Notes: generated by a model from the letters alone, not told the origin. A DNA stretch of 64,000 bases from Zasmidium citrigriseum (GCA_002786025.1 NHNW01000008.1:744001-808000); one strand, 5' to 3'; shown: positions 43,766 through 54,407, numbered from the stretch's first letter. A program made the numbers and translations.

Positions 43766-44217
43766 ATTGAATCACTGGATGGGCTGATTTATGCAATTGT
43801 CTTGTGAGCCTGTCATAGGCGGTATCGAGATGCTCTCTGGGGAGGCAACTGAGGGTGTAAGGCAGCGATCTGATATCAACATACTCTCATCAAAGGCACA
43901 TTTCATCAACACAGCACAACGAAAGCTTCTCAGAAAGCAGAGAAACGATTCAAGTCCTGTGATCATATTTCATTCCTCTCTATACGTACAGAAGAGCCTA
44001 CCTCTCCTTTTCAATAGAACACGTAAAAGATATAACGCCACGCTCACCCAAAAGATCCACTGTGAGCCAGCCAGAAACTTCAAAAAATGGCGAACCACAA
44101 ATCCACCAAATCGTCCCAAAAGTCCAGCCACTCGATCAGAAATTCCACGTTGTCCTGCAAATGCCACACCGCCCAAATACTGGCCGCGAAGCCAAGGATC
44201 ACGTGTGTTACCGCGCT
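43766..44217. other. Spacer, 3' regions
   Basis: 452 bp between the 3' ends of two convergent genes. AT-rich in part. A 159-codon plus frame starting near 43791 has no supporting feature. Confidence 0.35.
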
Positions 44218-46392
44218 CTACGCATTGGCGGGTGACTCCTTGCCCAAGGTTGGATTCGTGCCGGAGATGAGCTTAGCATCGCTGGAAAGGATCTCGCCGG
44301 GTTTGTCGTGACGGGCGTAGAGGCCGAATTCTTCGTCCGTGTAGTTACCCACGCGGCCCTTCTCGACGTCCTCACGCGTGAGGTTGAGTTTGTTGGAGGG
44401 GAGACCCATGGAGCCGAGGAATTGGACGGCTTCTTTCCATTCGGTGTCTTTGCGTGTTTTGTTCCATTTGAGCTCTTCGCCCATCAGGTCGATGACTTTG
44501 GGGAGGGCTTCGAGAGCCGCTTGGGCGTTGAGGAACGCGAGTCGTGTTCGGCGGGCGAGGACGTCGACGGCTGTTTGGGCGTACTCGTGGCGCACGGCGT
44601 AGCGGACTTCGCCGTCGACGTAGGGGTAGAGTTTGGAGATGCGCTCGCCGCGGACGGGGAAGCGGAGTTCGGTGGGTTGGCAGAGGGCTGCGACTGTCCA
44701 GGCGCGGTCACCGTAGGACTCGGTCAGGTGCTTGGCGACTTCGGTTTCGATACCGTAGTGCTGGATGATGTTGATGAAGAGGGTCTTGGAGAAACCGTGA
44801 GCTCCGACGAGGCGTACAGCGTGCGTCTGGCAAGATCCATCAAGCTTGATATCCTCGTGGAAGCCCTCGACGCCGGAGACGAGAGGTGGGTTGGGGACGC
44901 CCTTTGGCTGCAGCTTGAACTCCTTGATCGCCTCATCAACAGCCTCCTCGGCCATTTGACGGTAAGTGGTCCACTTGCCACCAGCCATGGTCATGAGGCC
45001 GGACTCGGATGTAGTGAGCAGATGGTTTCGGACGAGACCCTCAGACTTGGCCTTCTTTGGGTCGCGGACAAGGGGACGGATACCAGACCATGCGGCGAGC
45101 ACATCGCCACGACGAACGTTGATCTCAGGCTGCAGGTAGTTCTGTACTTCCTTCAAAATCCAGTCGATTTCGTTCTCCTTTGCAATCGGGTTGGGAGTGA
45201 CCTCGCAGGGAGCATCGGTGGTACCAGCAATCGTGTTTCCTTGCCATGGCAGGAAGAAGATGACACGGCCGTCAGAAGTGCGAGGATCGATCAGTCCCAT
45301 GTTCGAAGGCGAGTAGTATCCAGGCAGAATGACGTGAACTCCAGAGCTTGGCGCAACGATTTCAGGAACCTTTTGGTCGTCCATCTTGCGGATAGAGTCG
45401 GTGAATGGTCCAGTAGCGTTGATTATTCCTCGAGCCTTGATGCCAAATTCTTCGCCATTACCGCCATCGCGTCCAGGAACAAGATCCTTGACCTTGGCAC
45501 CGCAAAGGCGGCCATTGGCATCCTTTTCAAGACCAGTGACTTCCATGTGGTTGACCATCGTAGCACCGTAAAGAGCAGCAGTCACAGCAAGCGAAGCGTT
45601 CATCCGAGAGTCGTTGTGCGCACCATCGTAGTAGACCAGAGCACCCCAGAGGTTTTCCCTCTTGAGCATAGGGAAAGCATCCAATGCCTTACTCCTCGTC
45701 AAGAAGTACGAAGTCTCAATGTTCTCAGAGCCAGCCAGGAAGTCGTAGGCCTTGGTTCCCGCCCAGAAGTAGGGAGCTTGCCACCACTTGTTGACAGGAA
45801 TCATAATCGGGAGCCATGACGAGAGATGCGGAGCAGTGTCGAGGAAGTATCTGCGTTCCCGCAGAGCTTCCTTGACGAGCTTGTACTGGTTGTAGTCCAA
45901 TTCGAAGACAGCCTTTTCGAGGTAGCGAACACCGCCGTGAACCAGCTTGGTGCTTTTCGAGCTTGTGCCAGATGCGAAGTCATCCCTTTCCACGCAAGCG
46001 ACCTTCAGGCCTCTTGACGCAGCATCGAGAGCAATTCCAGAGCCCGTGGCTCCACCACCGATGATCAACAGATCGTAGACGTTGTCCTCAGTTTTGTTCG
46101 ATTCCTGCTCGAGTCCCAGCGTGCTCTTGACCTTGTCCTTTGCTTCCTGGAAGGCCGCGCCGGCGCTCGCCTTGAGATCGGCAATCTGCTCTGCTCTTGA
46201 CTTGATGCGGGGGAACTGAGGAGGGCGGAAGACACCTCCCTCGCCGTATGTGGGCGGCGGTACCGAGGCGGCCTCTAGACCGGGGACATCTCGCGGGCGG
46301 TAGACGAAGTAGAGAGTGCCGGCGCCGACACCTCCGGCGAGGGTGGCATAGCCCAGTCCACGGAGGATGCGTCCGGAGCGGCTGGCTGCCAT
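44218..46392 (-). CDS. GUT2: Mitochondrial glycerol-3-phosphate dehydrogenase (FAD) (724 aa)
   Basis: FAD-dependent glycerol-3-phosphate dehydrogenase of the inner mitochondrial membrane; oxidises glycerol-3-phosphate to dihydroxyacetone phosphate and passes electrons to ubiquinone, serving glycerol use and the NADH shuttle. N-terminal basic presequence and a hydrophobic segment (ATLAGGVGAGTLYFV, residues ~16-30). The FAD Rossmann motif GGGATGSG is at 112-119, followed by GTSSKSTKLVHGGVRYLE, a family signature, FFLPWQGNTIAGTTD, AAWSGIRPLV and MAGGKWTTYR. The C-terminal ~150 residues form the alpha-glycerophosphate oxidase C-terminal domain. Single exon, length typical of filamentous fungi. 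A 503-codon antisense frame over it is a shadow. Confidence 0.97.
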   Translation of the reverse strand: MAASRSGRILRGLGYATLAGGVGAGTLYFVYRPRDVPGLEAASVPPPTYGEGGVFRPPQFPRIKSRAEQIADLKASAGAAFQEAKDKVKSTLGLEQESNKTEDNVYDLLIIGGGATGSGIALDAASRGLKVACVERDDFASGTSSKSTKLVHGGVRYLEKAVFELDYNQYKLVKEALRERRYFLDTAPHLSSWLPIMIPVNKWWQAPYFWAGTKAYDFLAGSENIETSYFLTRSKALDAFPMLKRENLWGALVYYDGAHNDSRMNASLAVTAALYGATMVNHMEVTGLEKDANGRLCGAKVKDLVPGRDGGNGEEFGIKARGIINATGPFTDSIRKMDDQKVPEIVAPSSGVHVILPGYYSPSNMGLIDPRTSDGRVIFFLPWQGNTIAGTTDAPCEVTPNPIAKENEIDWILKEVQNYLQPEINVRRGDVLAAWSGIRPLVRDPKKAKSEGLVRNHLLTTSESGLMTMAGGKWTTYRQMAEEAVDEAIKEFKLQPKGVPNPPLVSGVEGFHEDIKLDGSCQTHAVRLVGAHGFSKTLFINIIQHYGIETEVAKHLTESYGDRAWTVAALCQPTELRFPVRGERISKLYPYVDGEVRYAVRHEYAQTAVDVLARRTRLAFLNAQAALEALPKVIDLMGEELKWNKTRKDTEWKEAVQFLGSMGLPSNKLNLTREDVEKGRVGNYTDEEFGLYARHDKPGEILSSDAKLISGTNPTLGKESPANA

Positions 46393-47043
46393 TTGTTGGC
46401 GTTGTCGGAGAGGGAGGAAGAGAGGAAAGAGAGATGAGGGAGGACCTGGCGCAACAAAAGAGTCGCGATGCGATCGGGATGGGGCTCGCGAACGACTGGA
46501 GTGGAGCTGGCCGGTGGAGCTGCCGTCGACTTTCTATGGGGAGTGATGCTCAGGATGACTTCAACGACCCACCAACCCCGGCGCGCTTCTCGGTGCAGCT
46601 GCGGTTATTTCATGGCCAACAGCCTTCAATTGCGACTGCGTGATGCAATTGTTATATAAGTTTGGTTGGAAATGTTCAATCAATTCAAGAGCTTCGTTGC
46701 TTCGGGGTGAGATGCGTGGACGGACTTCAAGCAGGTACGCAATGCCGCCTCTTTACCCGGTCCCGACGTTAGCGCCCCGTCACATGTCACTTCTTTTTTT
46801 GCAACGCATCATCTTGAGATCCGGTTTCCAAGATTATTACATCTTCACTTCTTTGATCTTCTCCAACACCATAATGATGCCACCCCGACTCCCCAAACTC
46901 CACACCGCTCCACCGTCAAGCCTGACATCCCATCGTCACTTCCTGTCGACGCTGTCAAGCTTCACGCTAGGAAGAAACACCGGTAGCCGCTTTCGTCCTC
47001 CCGAAACCTTGCTTTGAGCCTCAACCTCAACGTCGAACCAACT
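46393..47043. other. Promoter of GUT2 and spacer to the reductase gene
   Basis: 650 bp. It contains the GUT2 promoter at its left end. A tiny Arg-rich frame (46874-47017) is listed separately with low confidence. Nothing else recognised. Confidence 0.35.
46874..47017 (+). CDS. Possible tiny basic protein (47 aa)
   Basis: ATG pair at 46874/46877 opens a 48-codon frame. The product (MMPPRLPKLH at the start, SRFRPPETLL at the end) is rich in Arg, Ser and Leu and nearly lacks acidic residues, like a mitochondrial presequence, so it could be a small mitochondrial protein or the first exon of something longer. It ends just before the 3' end of the convergent reductase gene. Weak evidence. Confidence 0.2.
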   Translation: MMPPRLPKLHTAPPSSLTSHRHFLSTLSSFTLGRNTGSRFRPPETLL

Positions 47044-48363
47044 TCACATGTGCCCTTGCACTGCTCTCACCACGTATGGCTCTTCAAGATACTTCTCTTC
47101 CTCCTCCGTCAACATCACGCCTCGAGCTTCGATAGCTTCGTCCAACCTTTCGATCTTGCTGAAGCCGACGATGGGGCTTGTCACTCGCTTATTGATCCAG
47201 GCCAATGCCACCTGGCTCATCTTCAGCCCTTTCTTCCCGGCCACTTCTTGCACACGTCGAACGATCTCTTGGTCGCCTTCTGGAAGGTCGCTCATGCCGA
47301 GACCCTTCTCTGCGTCTTTGCGGGCTGTTTGCGTGGAGAGTGGCCGAGCTAGGTGTCCACCTGAGTGCGCAAGTCTGGTCAGCAAGTACAGATCGATTGA
47401 CTGCTGGGAGACTTACGAGCAAGCGGCGACCACGGAATAAGTCCAACACCCGTCTCTTTACAAAACTTATTCATCTCCCTCTCCTCCTCACGATACAGCA
47501 AGGAATAATGATTCTGCATCGAAATGAACTTCGTCCATCCATTCTTCTCGGCGGCGAATTGCATCTGGGCGAATTGATACCTATCTCCTCATCAGCAAGC
47601 ATCATCCGCAAAAGAAAGAAGAGAACACTCACGTCCACATCGAACTCGCCCCCACATACCTAACCTTCCCCATCCTAACAAGATCATCCTACTCAGCAAA
47701 AGAACAACAGATCAGCAAATGCCCCCAAGCACGATGACTTGGGACTTACCAAAGCCCTCATCGTCTCCTCCACAGGCGTCCCTGCATCAAACCGATGCAC
47801 CTGCAAAACATCCACAAACTCAACCCCCAGTCTCTGCAAACTCCCCTCCACACTCGCGAAAATACTCTTCCTCCCCAACCCCCCGCGATTAACGAAATCT
47901 TTGCTTTGTGGAAGGATTTTGTCGCGGCCGGAAATGGTCCAGTCGGATGGGTTGTCGCCGACGTAGCCGTAGACTTTTGTCAGGAGAACGAGTTTGGAGC
48001 GGGGGATGGCATACTTCCGAATCGCCTTCCCAATCACCTCTTCTGACTTTCCATTCGAATAGTTGCAGGAGGTGTCCTATTCCTCATCAGCATGTTTCCT
48101 GCTACCCTACCTCCAAGGAAAAGGCTTGGGGCATGGCTCCAACTCACCCAAGTATTCACCCCCCTATCAAAAGCCGCTTTGAGTAACGGGAGAGCTTCTT
48201 CTTCGTCTAAGACCCAATCCATCCATTCGCTACTTCCCAAGCTCATAGCCCCCAAAATCGGCACTGAGACCCTCAATCCACTATTCCCTAAACGGCGATA
48301 TTCGACTTTTGTGTCGGTGATGGATTGCATGACGGCATCGGTCCCCGAAGTATCTGGAGGCAT
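47044..48363 (-). CDS. Aldo/keto reductase (359 aa, 5 exons)
   Basis: NADPH-dependent aldo/keto reductase of the potassium-channel-beta / versiconal hemiacetal acetate reductase-like branch. Exons are 48363-48148, 48076-47750, 47688-47633, 47580-47417 and 47360-47044 (360 codons; all phases agree). The catalytic tetrad is visible: Asp and Tyr in [16 protein letters not shown] (across intron 1), Lys in LVLLTKVYG, His in VLQVHRFD. Cofactor-side segments [22 protein letters not shown] and [13 protein letters not shown] are typical. Substrate cannot be told from sequence; no polyketide or other cluster genes surround it, so a general aldehyde or quinone role is as likely as secondary metabolism. 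Confidence 0.9.
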
Positions 48364-48933
48364 TGTGAATCTTGACCCGGGAGCTGTTGCAAGAGATTGG
48401 AAATGGTGAGGGAGAGCGGTTCATTGGTACACATGTAGTTTTATATCGATCCTATTGCTGAAAGTTTAACCTCTGAGCCCTATGCCACTGGAATTTTGGA
48501 TTCGACGAGACGGATTTTAGGATTCGTCGTATTTACGACATGGCCTCGTGAGTTGCCTTGTTCGTAGGAAGCAGGGAACGACGTATGCCATTGTATGCAT
48601 TGGGCTCGCATTCGCGTTAGGACGGAGGAATTTCACATGTCAGCCCTACACTAACACCCCGAAACTGCCATGATAAAGTTAGCAGGATGAAGAAGAAATA
48701 TGTTTTGCGATCACAAGACAATAAATACTACCGAAGGCACATATGCCATCATCTTTCCTCATCTCTGCATGGCCGTGAAATGGACACATGGATCTCATCT
48801 CATCTATACTGTACACTCGCAAATCACAACGCCCTTGACAACGCCGACGCTATGTTGAAGCATCCTCTCCCTCCCCAGAACGAGCTTTGAAAGACACCCG
48901 GGCATATAGACCTCATGTCGAAGATGACTCTTC
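48364..48933. other. Spacer between reductase start and NEM1 3' end
   Basis: 570 bp with the reductase promoter and the NEM1 terminator. AT-rich around 48680-48800. No gene supported. Confidence 0.4.
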
Positions 48934-50488
48934 TTACGCCTGCTGTGCTTGGCCTTGCCGTAGCGCTAGCAGCGCTCTCACATCTGTGACGTACTGCAGT
49001 CCTTCAAGAAGCGGGACGAGATGCAAGAGGTCGTTGTCTGTCGGGTCGCTGATCCAGCCTTCTATGGGTATCGCATTGTCTTTGGCAACCATAAGCATAA
49101 TCTTCATCATCTGGAATCATTACTGACTTACCTTCATGGAAGATATAACTCATAGGCGAGTTATCCAAAATCATCACCTTGCTCAAATCCGGCTCCACCT
49201 GTGCCAGATCCTTGATATACGCTCCGTTCCTAAACGTGCAATGCTGGCGGTAGTAGCGGCCGGAGAAGTATTTCCTCTCTCGTTCCAGCCAGTCAATCAC
49301 CGGATCCGCGTATTCCTGTACTGAGGCTGTGAAGACGATCAGATTGTACCACTTGCATACTTTGCGCAGGAAGTCGTGGCATCCGGGTCGTTCGTGGACG
49401 TAGTACAGGATGGGCACGCCTGGTCCGATCTGTACGCCTGAGCTGGAGACTGGTCCTCCGAGGCGGACTTCTACCATGTGGCCTGTTGACATGCGACCGC
49501 CTTTGGCCATGGAGTGGATTAGTGTCTCGTCAAGGTCGATGATCAGGGTCTTTTTGGGCGTCTCGGGAGAGTAGGAAAGCGTGTATGAAGGCTGCCGTCG
49601 CGGTACTAGTGGTCGAGGGGGTGCAGGTGCGCGTGGGTATCGTGTGAGCTTTGTTGTCCCAAGAGACGATGAAGGCGACTTGAGCGCCGAAGCAACAATC
49701 GCTACATCGTCCGGATTCGCAGGCTTCTTGGCCTTTGAAGCTTTACGTTTCCGCAAAGCCTCCTCATTATGCACCTTGATGCGTATGCTCTTCTTCTTTT
49801 CAATCTCTTCGCCTTGCGCTGCTGCCGCCGTCTTTGATCGCGTATGCCGCGCTGGGCTGTCCTCAGCTTCTCCCTCAGATGATCCCGCTGTTGCCGTAGA
49901 CGCATTACTATCCACTGAGGGTGAGCGTCGACCTGATGTCTTTCTCTGCGGACGCAGCTTCTCCGAACCTTCCTGCTCAGCCGCAATGCCTGCAGTCAGC
50001 CCGGCCGACTTCTGTTTGCGTCGTCCAAATAGATTCTTGAAGTTCCTCAAAGGCAAGATGGCGGAGAAATGGCCCTGTTCGTCGTAGAAGCAAGCTATCA
50101 CATAGCGGCCTGGCGCGGTGATGGTGGAGAAGACCACCTTCACGCCGTAGAACACTGCTGACGCAATGCGCCTGGGTAATCGCCAACCCGATCCTGCTGC
50201 CTCTCGTTCTGCGCCAGCATCTCCATTGCTCAAAAGCGGCGTCTTCTCATCCACATACTCCGATGTATTGCGATCATCGTCCTCGGCGGCGCGCTTCACA
50301 TCCTTATCACTCATAGGGCTCAGCTTCTCGTCCAGTGAGGCGAAGTCGACGTTATCGCTTCCATTCTCGCCATTGCTGGACAGAGTGCCGACGTTGGCTG
50401 ACGAGCTGGTTCGGGAGCGCGGGGGAGAGGGCGGCGGAGTGGAAGTCAGCCTCGAGACAATGTTGAGGCTGTTCATAGCTTTTAGCAT
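48934..50488 (-). CDS. NEM1: Nem1-type nuclear envelope phosphatase (500 aa, 2 exons)
   Basis: Catalytic subunit of the Nem1-Spo7 complex at the nuclear/ER membrane, which dephosphorylates and activates the phosphatidate phosphatase Pah1/lipin, controlling lipid synthesis and nuclear shape. Exon 1 is 50488-49132, exon 2 is 49079-48934 (501 codons). N-terminal Ser-rich region, one hydrophobic segment at ~107-135 (IASAVFYGVKVVFSTI, then YVIACFY), a basic and acidic low-complexity linker, then the FCP1/SCP HAD phosphatase domain with the nucleophile motif LIIDLDETLIHS (Asp318 and Asp320). VHERPGCHDFLRKV, FTASVQEYADPVID and MILDNSPMSYIFHE with DNAIPIEGW across the intron are conserved. Divergent from GCD7. 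Confidence 0.93.
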
Positions 50489-51133
50489 TCCATTGGGCGG
50501 TCAACGAGAGCGAGCGACGGAGTGGAAAGGTATGCGCCGGGTTGCGAGCACGTGGTGGGGAGATGCGCAGGATGCAGAGAGACGCCTGCAGTGGACCTCG
50601 GGGGTTTGTGAGAGCTGCTCGCGTCCGCGCGGAGCCGTCTGTAACAATCCCGTCTAGACGATTTGGCCAGAGCCGCAATACTGTACAGCGGAGAAGGGAG
50701 AGTGGAGGGCGTGGAGGCGGAGGGTTGATGTTTGGGGTGGTGCAAGGTGGCTGGCGACAGCTGCTCTCGCTCTGCTCATGCTGCTGACCAGACCAGACGT
50801 CACGGCCGCGGCTCAAACTCGCCCGATCCTTTCGCCTGCACGACATCGCATCGCCCAGCACATGACAGACTAGTCGCAAAATACTCCCCACTGACCACCG
50901 ATCACTGTCTGGTGAGTGAATGACTGGCAGGACGAGCATCAACACCTCCCACGGGCCCACATCCTCCTCTTGCGGACGGCATTCCCAGATCCTTGGATCG
51001 AGAGAAAGATACTTTTGACTCACAAAGAATTCCTGACTGCAACCACCAGCAAAATCTACGACTACCACCGTCTGGAACTTCAACTTCCACCACACCTTTC
51101 CAACATTCGACCGTACGCGTCTGGACCGCCAAC
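50489..51133. other. Divergent promoter between NEM1 and GCD7
   Basis: 645 bp between start codons. The plus frame is open from 50993 into GCD7 but that part is leader. No named motif picked out. Confidence 0.4.
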
Positions 51134-52591
51134 ATGCCTGCACCGACCGTAGGCCAAGCGCCTTCCTTGCACACATTCCTGAAGTCCCTGAAAGGCAGCG
51201 AAATTGAGTCTTCCATCGAACTCCTGATATCGCTCCTCAAACGACGACAAATCAAAAACTCGAGACCCTGCGCAATCGCTACTGCCAGACTTCTACTCCA
51301 AGTTGTCGCTGAGCAGCGATGGCGAAGCGCACAAGACCTCATCAAGCGAGTCCGCGATGTAGGCCGGAGACTGGTCGCCGCTCAGCCACGCGAAATGGCG
51401 GTCGGCAACATCGTCAGGAGAGTGCTCGGTGTCGTTCGCGAAGTCGCCGAAGAAGATCAAGACCAGGGCAGTACTGTAGCCAGCGACAGTCTGCCCGGAA
51501 GTCCAGCCATCGCAGGCCAGACTCTCCACCGACCGCCTCTCCCCAACAGCATCTCCGGCTTCAGTCCCCTGAGTCATGGTGCTGCTCTTCCTCAGAGTGT
51601 ACAAACTCAAGCCCGGAGCGGCGCATCATCTCCTTCATTGGACGGGAATGTGGACAGCCCACCGCGAAGGCCACCAATGGCAAATAGTGCGGGCTCATTT
51701 GCCGGCGCAGCACCTCACACCTCGCTTTTTGGCATCTTTCAACATCCTCAAGGAGTTTCGCCTATGGGTACGCCTCCTATCGGCTCAGGTACAGCTTCTC
51801 CCATTCCTAAGTCCAAGAAGGATCAGGATGAGCAGAAGGAGAAACTCGACATCAAAGCCGAAGTCATTGACGGTATCAAGGACCTTCTCGAAGAATTGGA
51901 CATCGTCGACAAACAGATCGCAGAGTCCGCGCTAGATCACATCCACAGCAACGAGATTATCCTCACCCACACATCATCACAGACTGTTCAGGCTTTCTTG
52001 ACAGCAGCTGCACGAAAGCGCAAGTTCACAGTCATCCATGCAGAAGCATACCCGAACGATCACGAATCGACCCACAGTACCATCGTCAATGGCGGTCAGA
52101 AACAAGGCGAAGATGCTGAAGGCGACGAAAGATGGAAGCCATTGACCGCGATGGGCATCAAAGTCATCGTCATCCCCGACTCTGCTGTCTTTGCTTTGAT
52201 GTCTCGAATGAACAAAGTCATTCTCGCACCACACACAGTCCTCGCCAACGGAAGTCTCATCGCAGCAGCAGGAGCCAGCACTATCGCCCAGGCAGCTAAG
52301 GTGCACCACGTACCCGTGGTCGTGTTGAGTGGTGTCTACAAGCTCAGCCCAGTCTACCCTTTCGATACGGAAGAGATGATCGAGTACGGCGACCCAGGAA
52401 AAGTCGTTCCATACCAGGAAGGCGAATTCATGGACAAGGTCGACGTCGTCAATCCAGTCTATGATTTCGTGGACGCTGAGCTGGTCGATCTCTACATCAC
52501 GAACTTGGGAGGACATGCACCAAGCTATCTTTATCGAATTGTGGCGGATCACTACAGAACGGAGGACATTGACCTGGCTTCGAAGAACTAG
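51134..52591 (+). CDS. GCD7: Translation initiation factor eIF2B subunit beta (485 aa)
   Basis: Beta subunit of eIF2B, the guanine-nucleotide exchange factor for eIF2; with alpha and delta it forms the regulatory core that senses phosphorylated eIF2. Start MPAPTVGQAP at 51134 leads into the N-terminal helical region (LHTFLKSLKG, SSIELLISLLKRRQIKNSRP). Residues ~130-240 are a Ser/Pro-rich insertion usual in filamentous fungi. The C-terminal Rossmann-like domain has NEIILTHTSSQTVQAFL, RKFTVIHAEAYPND, MNKVILAPHTVLANGSL, VPVVVLSGVYKLSPVYPFD and DVVNPVYDFV, all typical. No introns. The upstream frame extends to 50993 without a matching conserved sequence, so the internal ATG is chosen. Confidence 0.96.
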   Translation: MPAPTVGQAPSLHTFLKSLKGSEIESSIELLISLLKRRQIKNSRPCAIATARLLLQVVAEQRWRSAQDLIKRVRDVGRRLVAAQPREMAVGNIVRRVLGVVREVAEEDQDQGSTVASDSLPGSPAIAGQTLHRPPLPNSISGFSPLSHGAALPQSVQTQARSGASSPSLDGNVDSPPRRPPMANSAGSFAGAAPHTSLFGIFQHPQGVSPMGTPPIGSGTASPIPKSKKDQDEQKEKLDIKAEVIDGIKDLLEELDIVDKQIAESALDHIHSNEIILTHTSSQTVQAFLTAAARKRKFTVIHAEAYPNDHESTHSTIVNGGQKQGEDAEGDERWKPLTAMGIKVIVIPDSAVFALMSRMNKVILAPHTVLANGSLIAAAGASTIAQAAKVHHVPVVVLSGVYKLSPVYPFDTEEMIEYGDPGKVVPYQEGEFMDKVDVVNPVYDFVDAELVDLYITNLGGHAPSYLYRIVADHYRTEDIDLASKN

Positions 52592-52886
52592 GAGCCTTCG
52601 ATTGGACGGGCTTGTCCTATTTGCAACCCACCGAAGCGAAGAGGAAGCGTTCACGGGAAGGGAGGTCGATGAAGGGGAAGGTGTCATGAGGAACGTCATG
52701 CATTGATTGGTATTGAAAAGGATCTGCGCCAACACCCCGAGAGCAACCAAAAAATATCTCAAAGACAAGTGGCTGACATGGACATGCTGATAGCGATTAG
52801 CGAAAGCAGCGAATCGAATTCATTGGCACACCGAACTCACCTTCATCGTTTCACCCACCACTTCCTCCCTCAACAACAACAACAAT
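52592..52886. other. Short spacer of convergent genes
   Basis: 295 bp between the 3' ends of GCD7 and the secreted repeat protein. Includes a CAACAACAACAACAA tract near 52875. Nothing else. Confidence 0.4.
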
Positions 52887-53627
52887 CTAGATCCCGATGG
52901 ACCCTCCCGTATGCCCACTCCTCCCACTACCCATACCGCTCCCCATCCCTGGCGACATTCCCAATGCCGAAGCACCCATACTCGACGGCGAAGGCGAATT
53001 CTTCGGCTTCCCACCCCCAAAAATACTCCCCAAAATCGGCAAATTGCCCAACAAATCCGTGATCCCAGCCTCCTCCCCTCGTTCCTTGAGTCCAAGACCC
53101 CCACCAAGACCTCCCCCACTGCCGCTCCCGCTCCCACGGCCCATACCCATCGCGCTCGACGGCGAAGGCGAATTCTTTGGTTTCCCGCCACCGAAAATAC
53201 TTCCCAAGATCGGCAAGTTGCCCAACAGATCCGTGATCCCGGCTTCCTCGCCTCGTGCTTTGAGTCCTAATCCTCCAAGTCCAGATGAGCTACTCCCACC
53301 ACCTTGCCCGTCAGAGGTACCAGGTTTCACCCCCGTCCCAAACAGACTCGAGACGACGGGGAGTTCGCCTAGAAGACCGCCGATGGCGAGTTCTTCGGCT
53401 TCTCCGCCGCGACGTGCCATCATACCGGAGGGTGCTCCTTGGGCGCTTGCTGCTGCGCCGGGACCGCCGCCGAAGAGCGAGGTGAAGAGGCCGGGCCCGT
53501 TGTGGCAGTGTTTGCCGCCTGCGACGCAGAGACCTAGGAGGGCGATGCCGGGGGAGCCTGCTTCGGTTGGGATGGGGGCCGAGAAGACTGGTGATGCCAG
53601 GAGTGGTAAAAATGTGGTGAGGCGCAT
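52887..53627 (-). CDS. Secreted Gly-rich protein with internal repeats (246 aa)
   Basis: Predicted secreted protein of unknown function. Signal peptide MRLTTFLPLLASPVFSA, then a segment with two Cys (LGLCVAGGKHCHNGPG). Two copies of a unit at ~123-158 and ~181-216 share a 34-residue identical core: RGEEAGITDLLGNLP, ILGSIFGGGK, PKNSPSPSS. A third, diverged copy lies at ~72-103 (RRGGEAEEL, GGLLGELPVVSSLFGTG). Copies are separated by Gly/Ser/Met-rich linkers. Each core is amphipathic and hydrophobic, preceded by a basic site (ARR, KAR, KER). The DNA of the two main copies differs at about a dozen synonymous positions, so the peptide is held by selection rather than by recent duplication. Could be a structural wall protein or a precursor of released peptides; no tailoring enzymes nearby. 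No introns. Confidence 0.8.
   Translation of the reverse strand: MRLTTFLPLLASPVFSAPIPTEAGSPGIALLGLCVAGGKHCHNGPGLFTSLFGGGPGAAASAQGAPSGMMARRGGEAEELAIGGLLGELPVVSSLFGTGVKPGTSDGQGGGSSSSGLGGLGLKARGEEAGITDLLGNLPILGSIFGGGKPKNSPSPSSAMGMGRGSGSGSGGGLGGGLGLKERGEEAGITDLLGNLPILGSIFGGGKPKNSPSPSSMGASALGMSPGMGSGMGSGRSGHTGGSIGI
52984..53268 (-). repeat. 174-bp-period coding repeat within the secreted protein
   Basis: Two copies of about 105 bp (52984-53092 and 53158-53266) start 174 bp apart and encode the identical 34-residue core on the minus strand. Differences between the copies are almost all at third codon positions; the one clear amino-acid change is Ala versus Glu just before the core. Confidence 0.75.
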
Positions 53628-54407
53628 GGTGGTCTGTTGTGATGGGGAAGGTGAGGATTTTGCTGTTGAGTGGCTTGAATGAGTGTCCGTGTTGTGTTGT
53701 TCAAGGAGTGTGATGAAGTTGGATTATCTTCAAAAAGGAACGTGAGAGAGAGAAGCTGAATGGACAAGCAGCAGGACAAGTCGTTGGAAATCAGAAGGAG
53801 GGAGAGAAAATCTGGGCATCAGGACGCACGCACGCCCTTATCCTCCCTCCCTCATCCCGCATAGGCCCCTATACTACCTTGCCCTCTCCAACTTACCTCC
53901 CAACATTACGAACGTAGGTTCAACAATCCCAGGCTGCGTGATATTACAATTTACCTCTTTCGGACACGAAAGCTGAGTTTACAGGATCTGGTGCAAGGAT
54001 TTGTCCTTGTCTACAAACTCAAATCCAACAGCTCTTGATGGCACGGACATACATTCCCACGTGCCCACGAGGGACAAGCTTGGATAAGAGATTGCCATCG
54101 GGAAGTGTACAACGGAGAGGAGTGGTCCGTGGGAGAGGAGAGATGATTGATGACGAGGGGATCTGGGAAGGGCTGGTAAGACTTGCTGATCGGTATCTTT
54201 TGGGAGAATGGTATAGGCGGTGACAAAGCAGATGGGATGGGAATAGAAAAAGTGTAGGAGGGAGAGTTGGATGAAGGGATTGTGAGGGAAGCTTGCGTGG
54301 CTACTTCTACCAAGTTTTGCCGATGAAATTCTTGTCGCCGCAACCGTTCAGGCACTGAATCTTCTACCGCGTGCGCTCAAAAGTCAATGTCGCTTGCGGG
54401 TGGCTTT
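53628..54407. other. Spacer, 780 bp
   Basis: Upstream of the secreted repeat gene and downstream of the F-box-like gene. A 114-codon minus frame (54011-54355) is Ser/Pro-rich without features. No gene supported. Confidence 0.35.

Noticed and set aside
44308..45819. 503-codon plus-strand frame
   Set aside because: Exactly antisense to GUT2, which has unmistakable family motifs. The frame stays open because of third-position codon bias; its translation shows no motif.
47044..48363. Polyketide or aflatoxin-like gene cluster, suggested by the reductase subfamily
   Set aside because: No polyketide synthase, P450 or cluster regulator is present within the window.
52887..53627. Ribosomally made cyclic peptide (dikaritin-type) cluster
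   Set aside because: The repeats have mostly monobasic flanks and no UstY-like, oxidase or peptidase genes lie nearby; neighbours are housekeeping genes.
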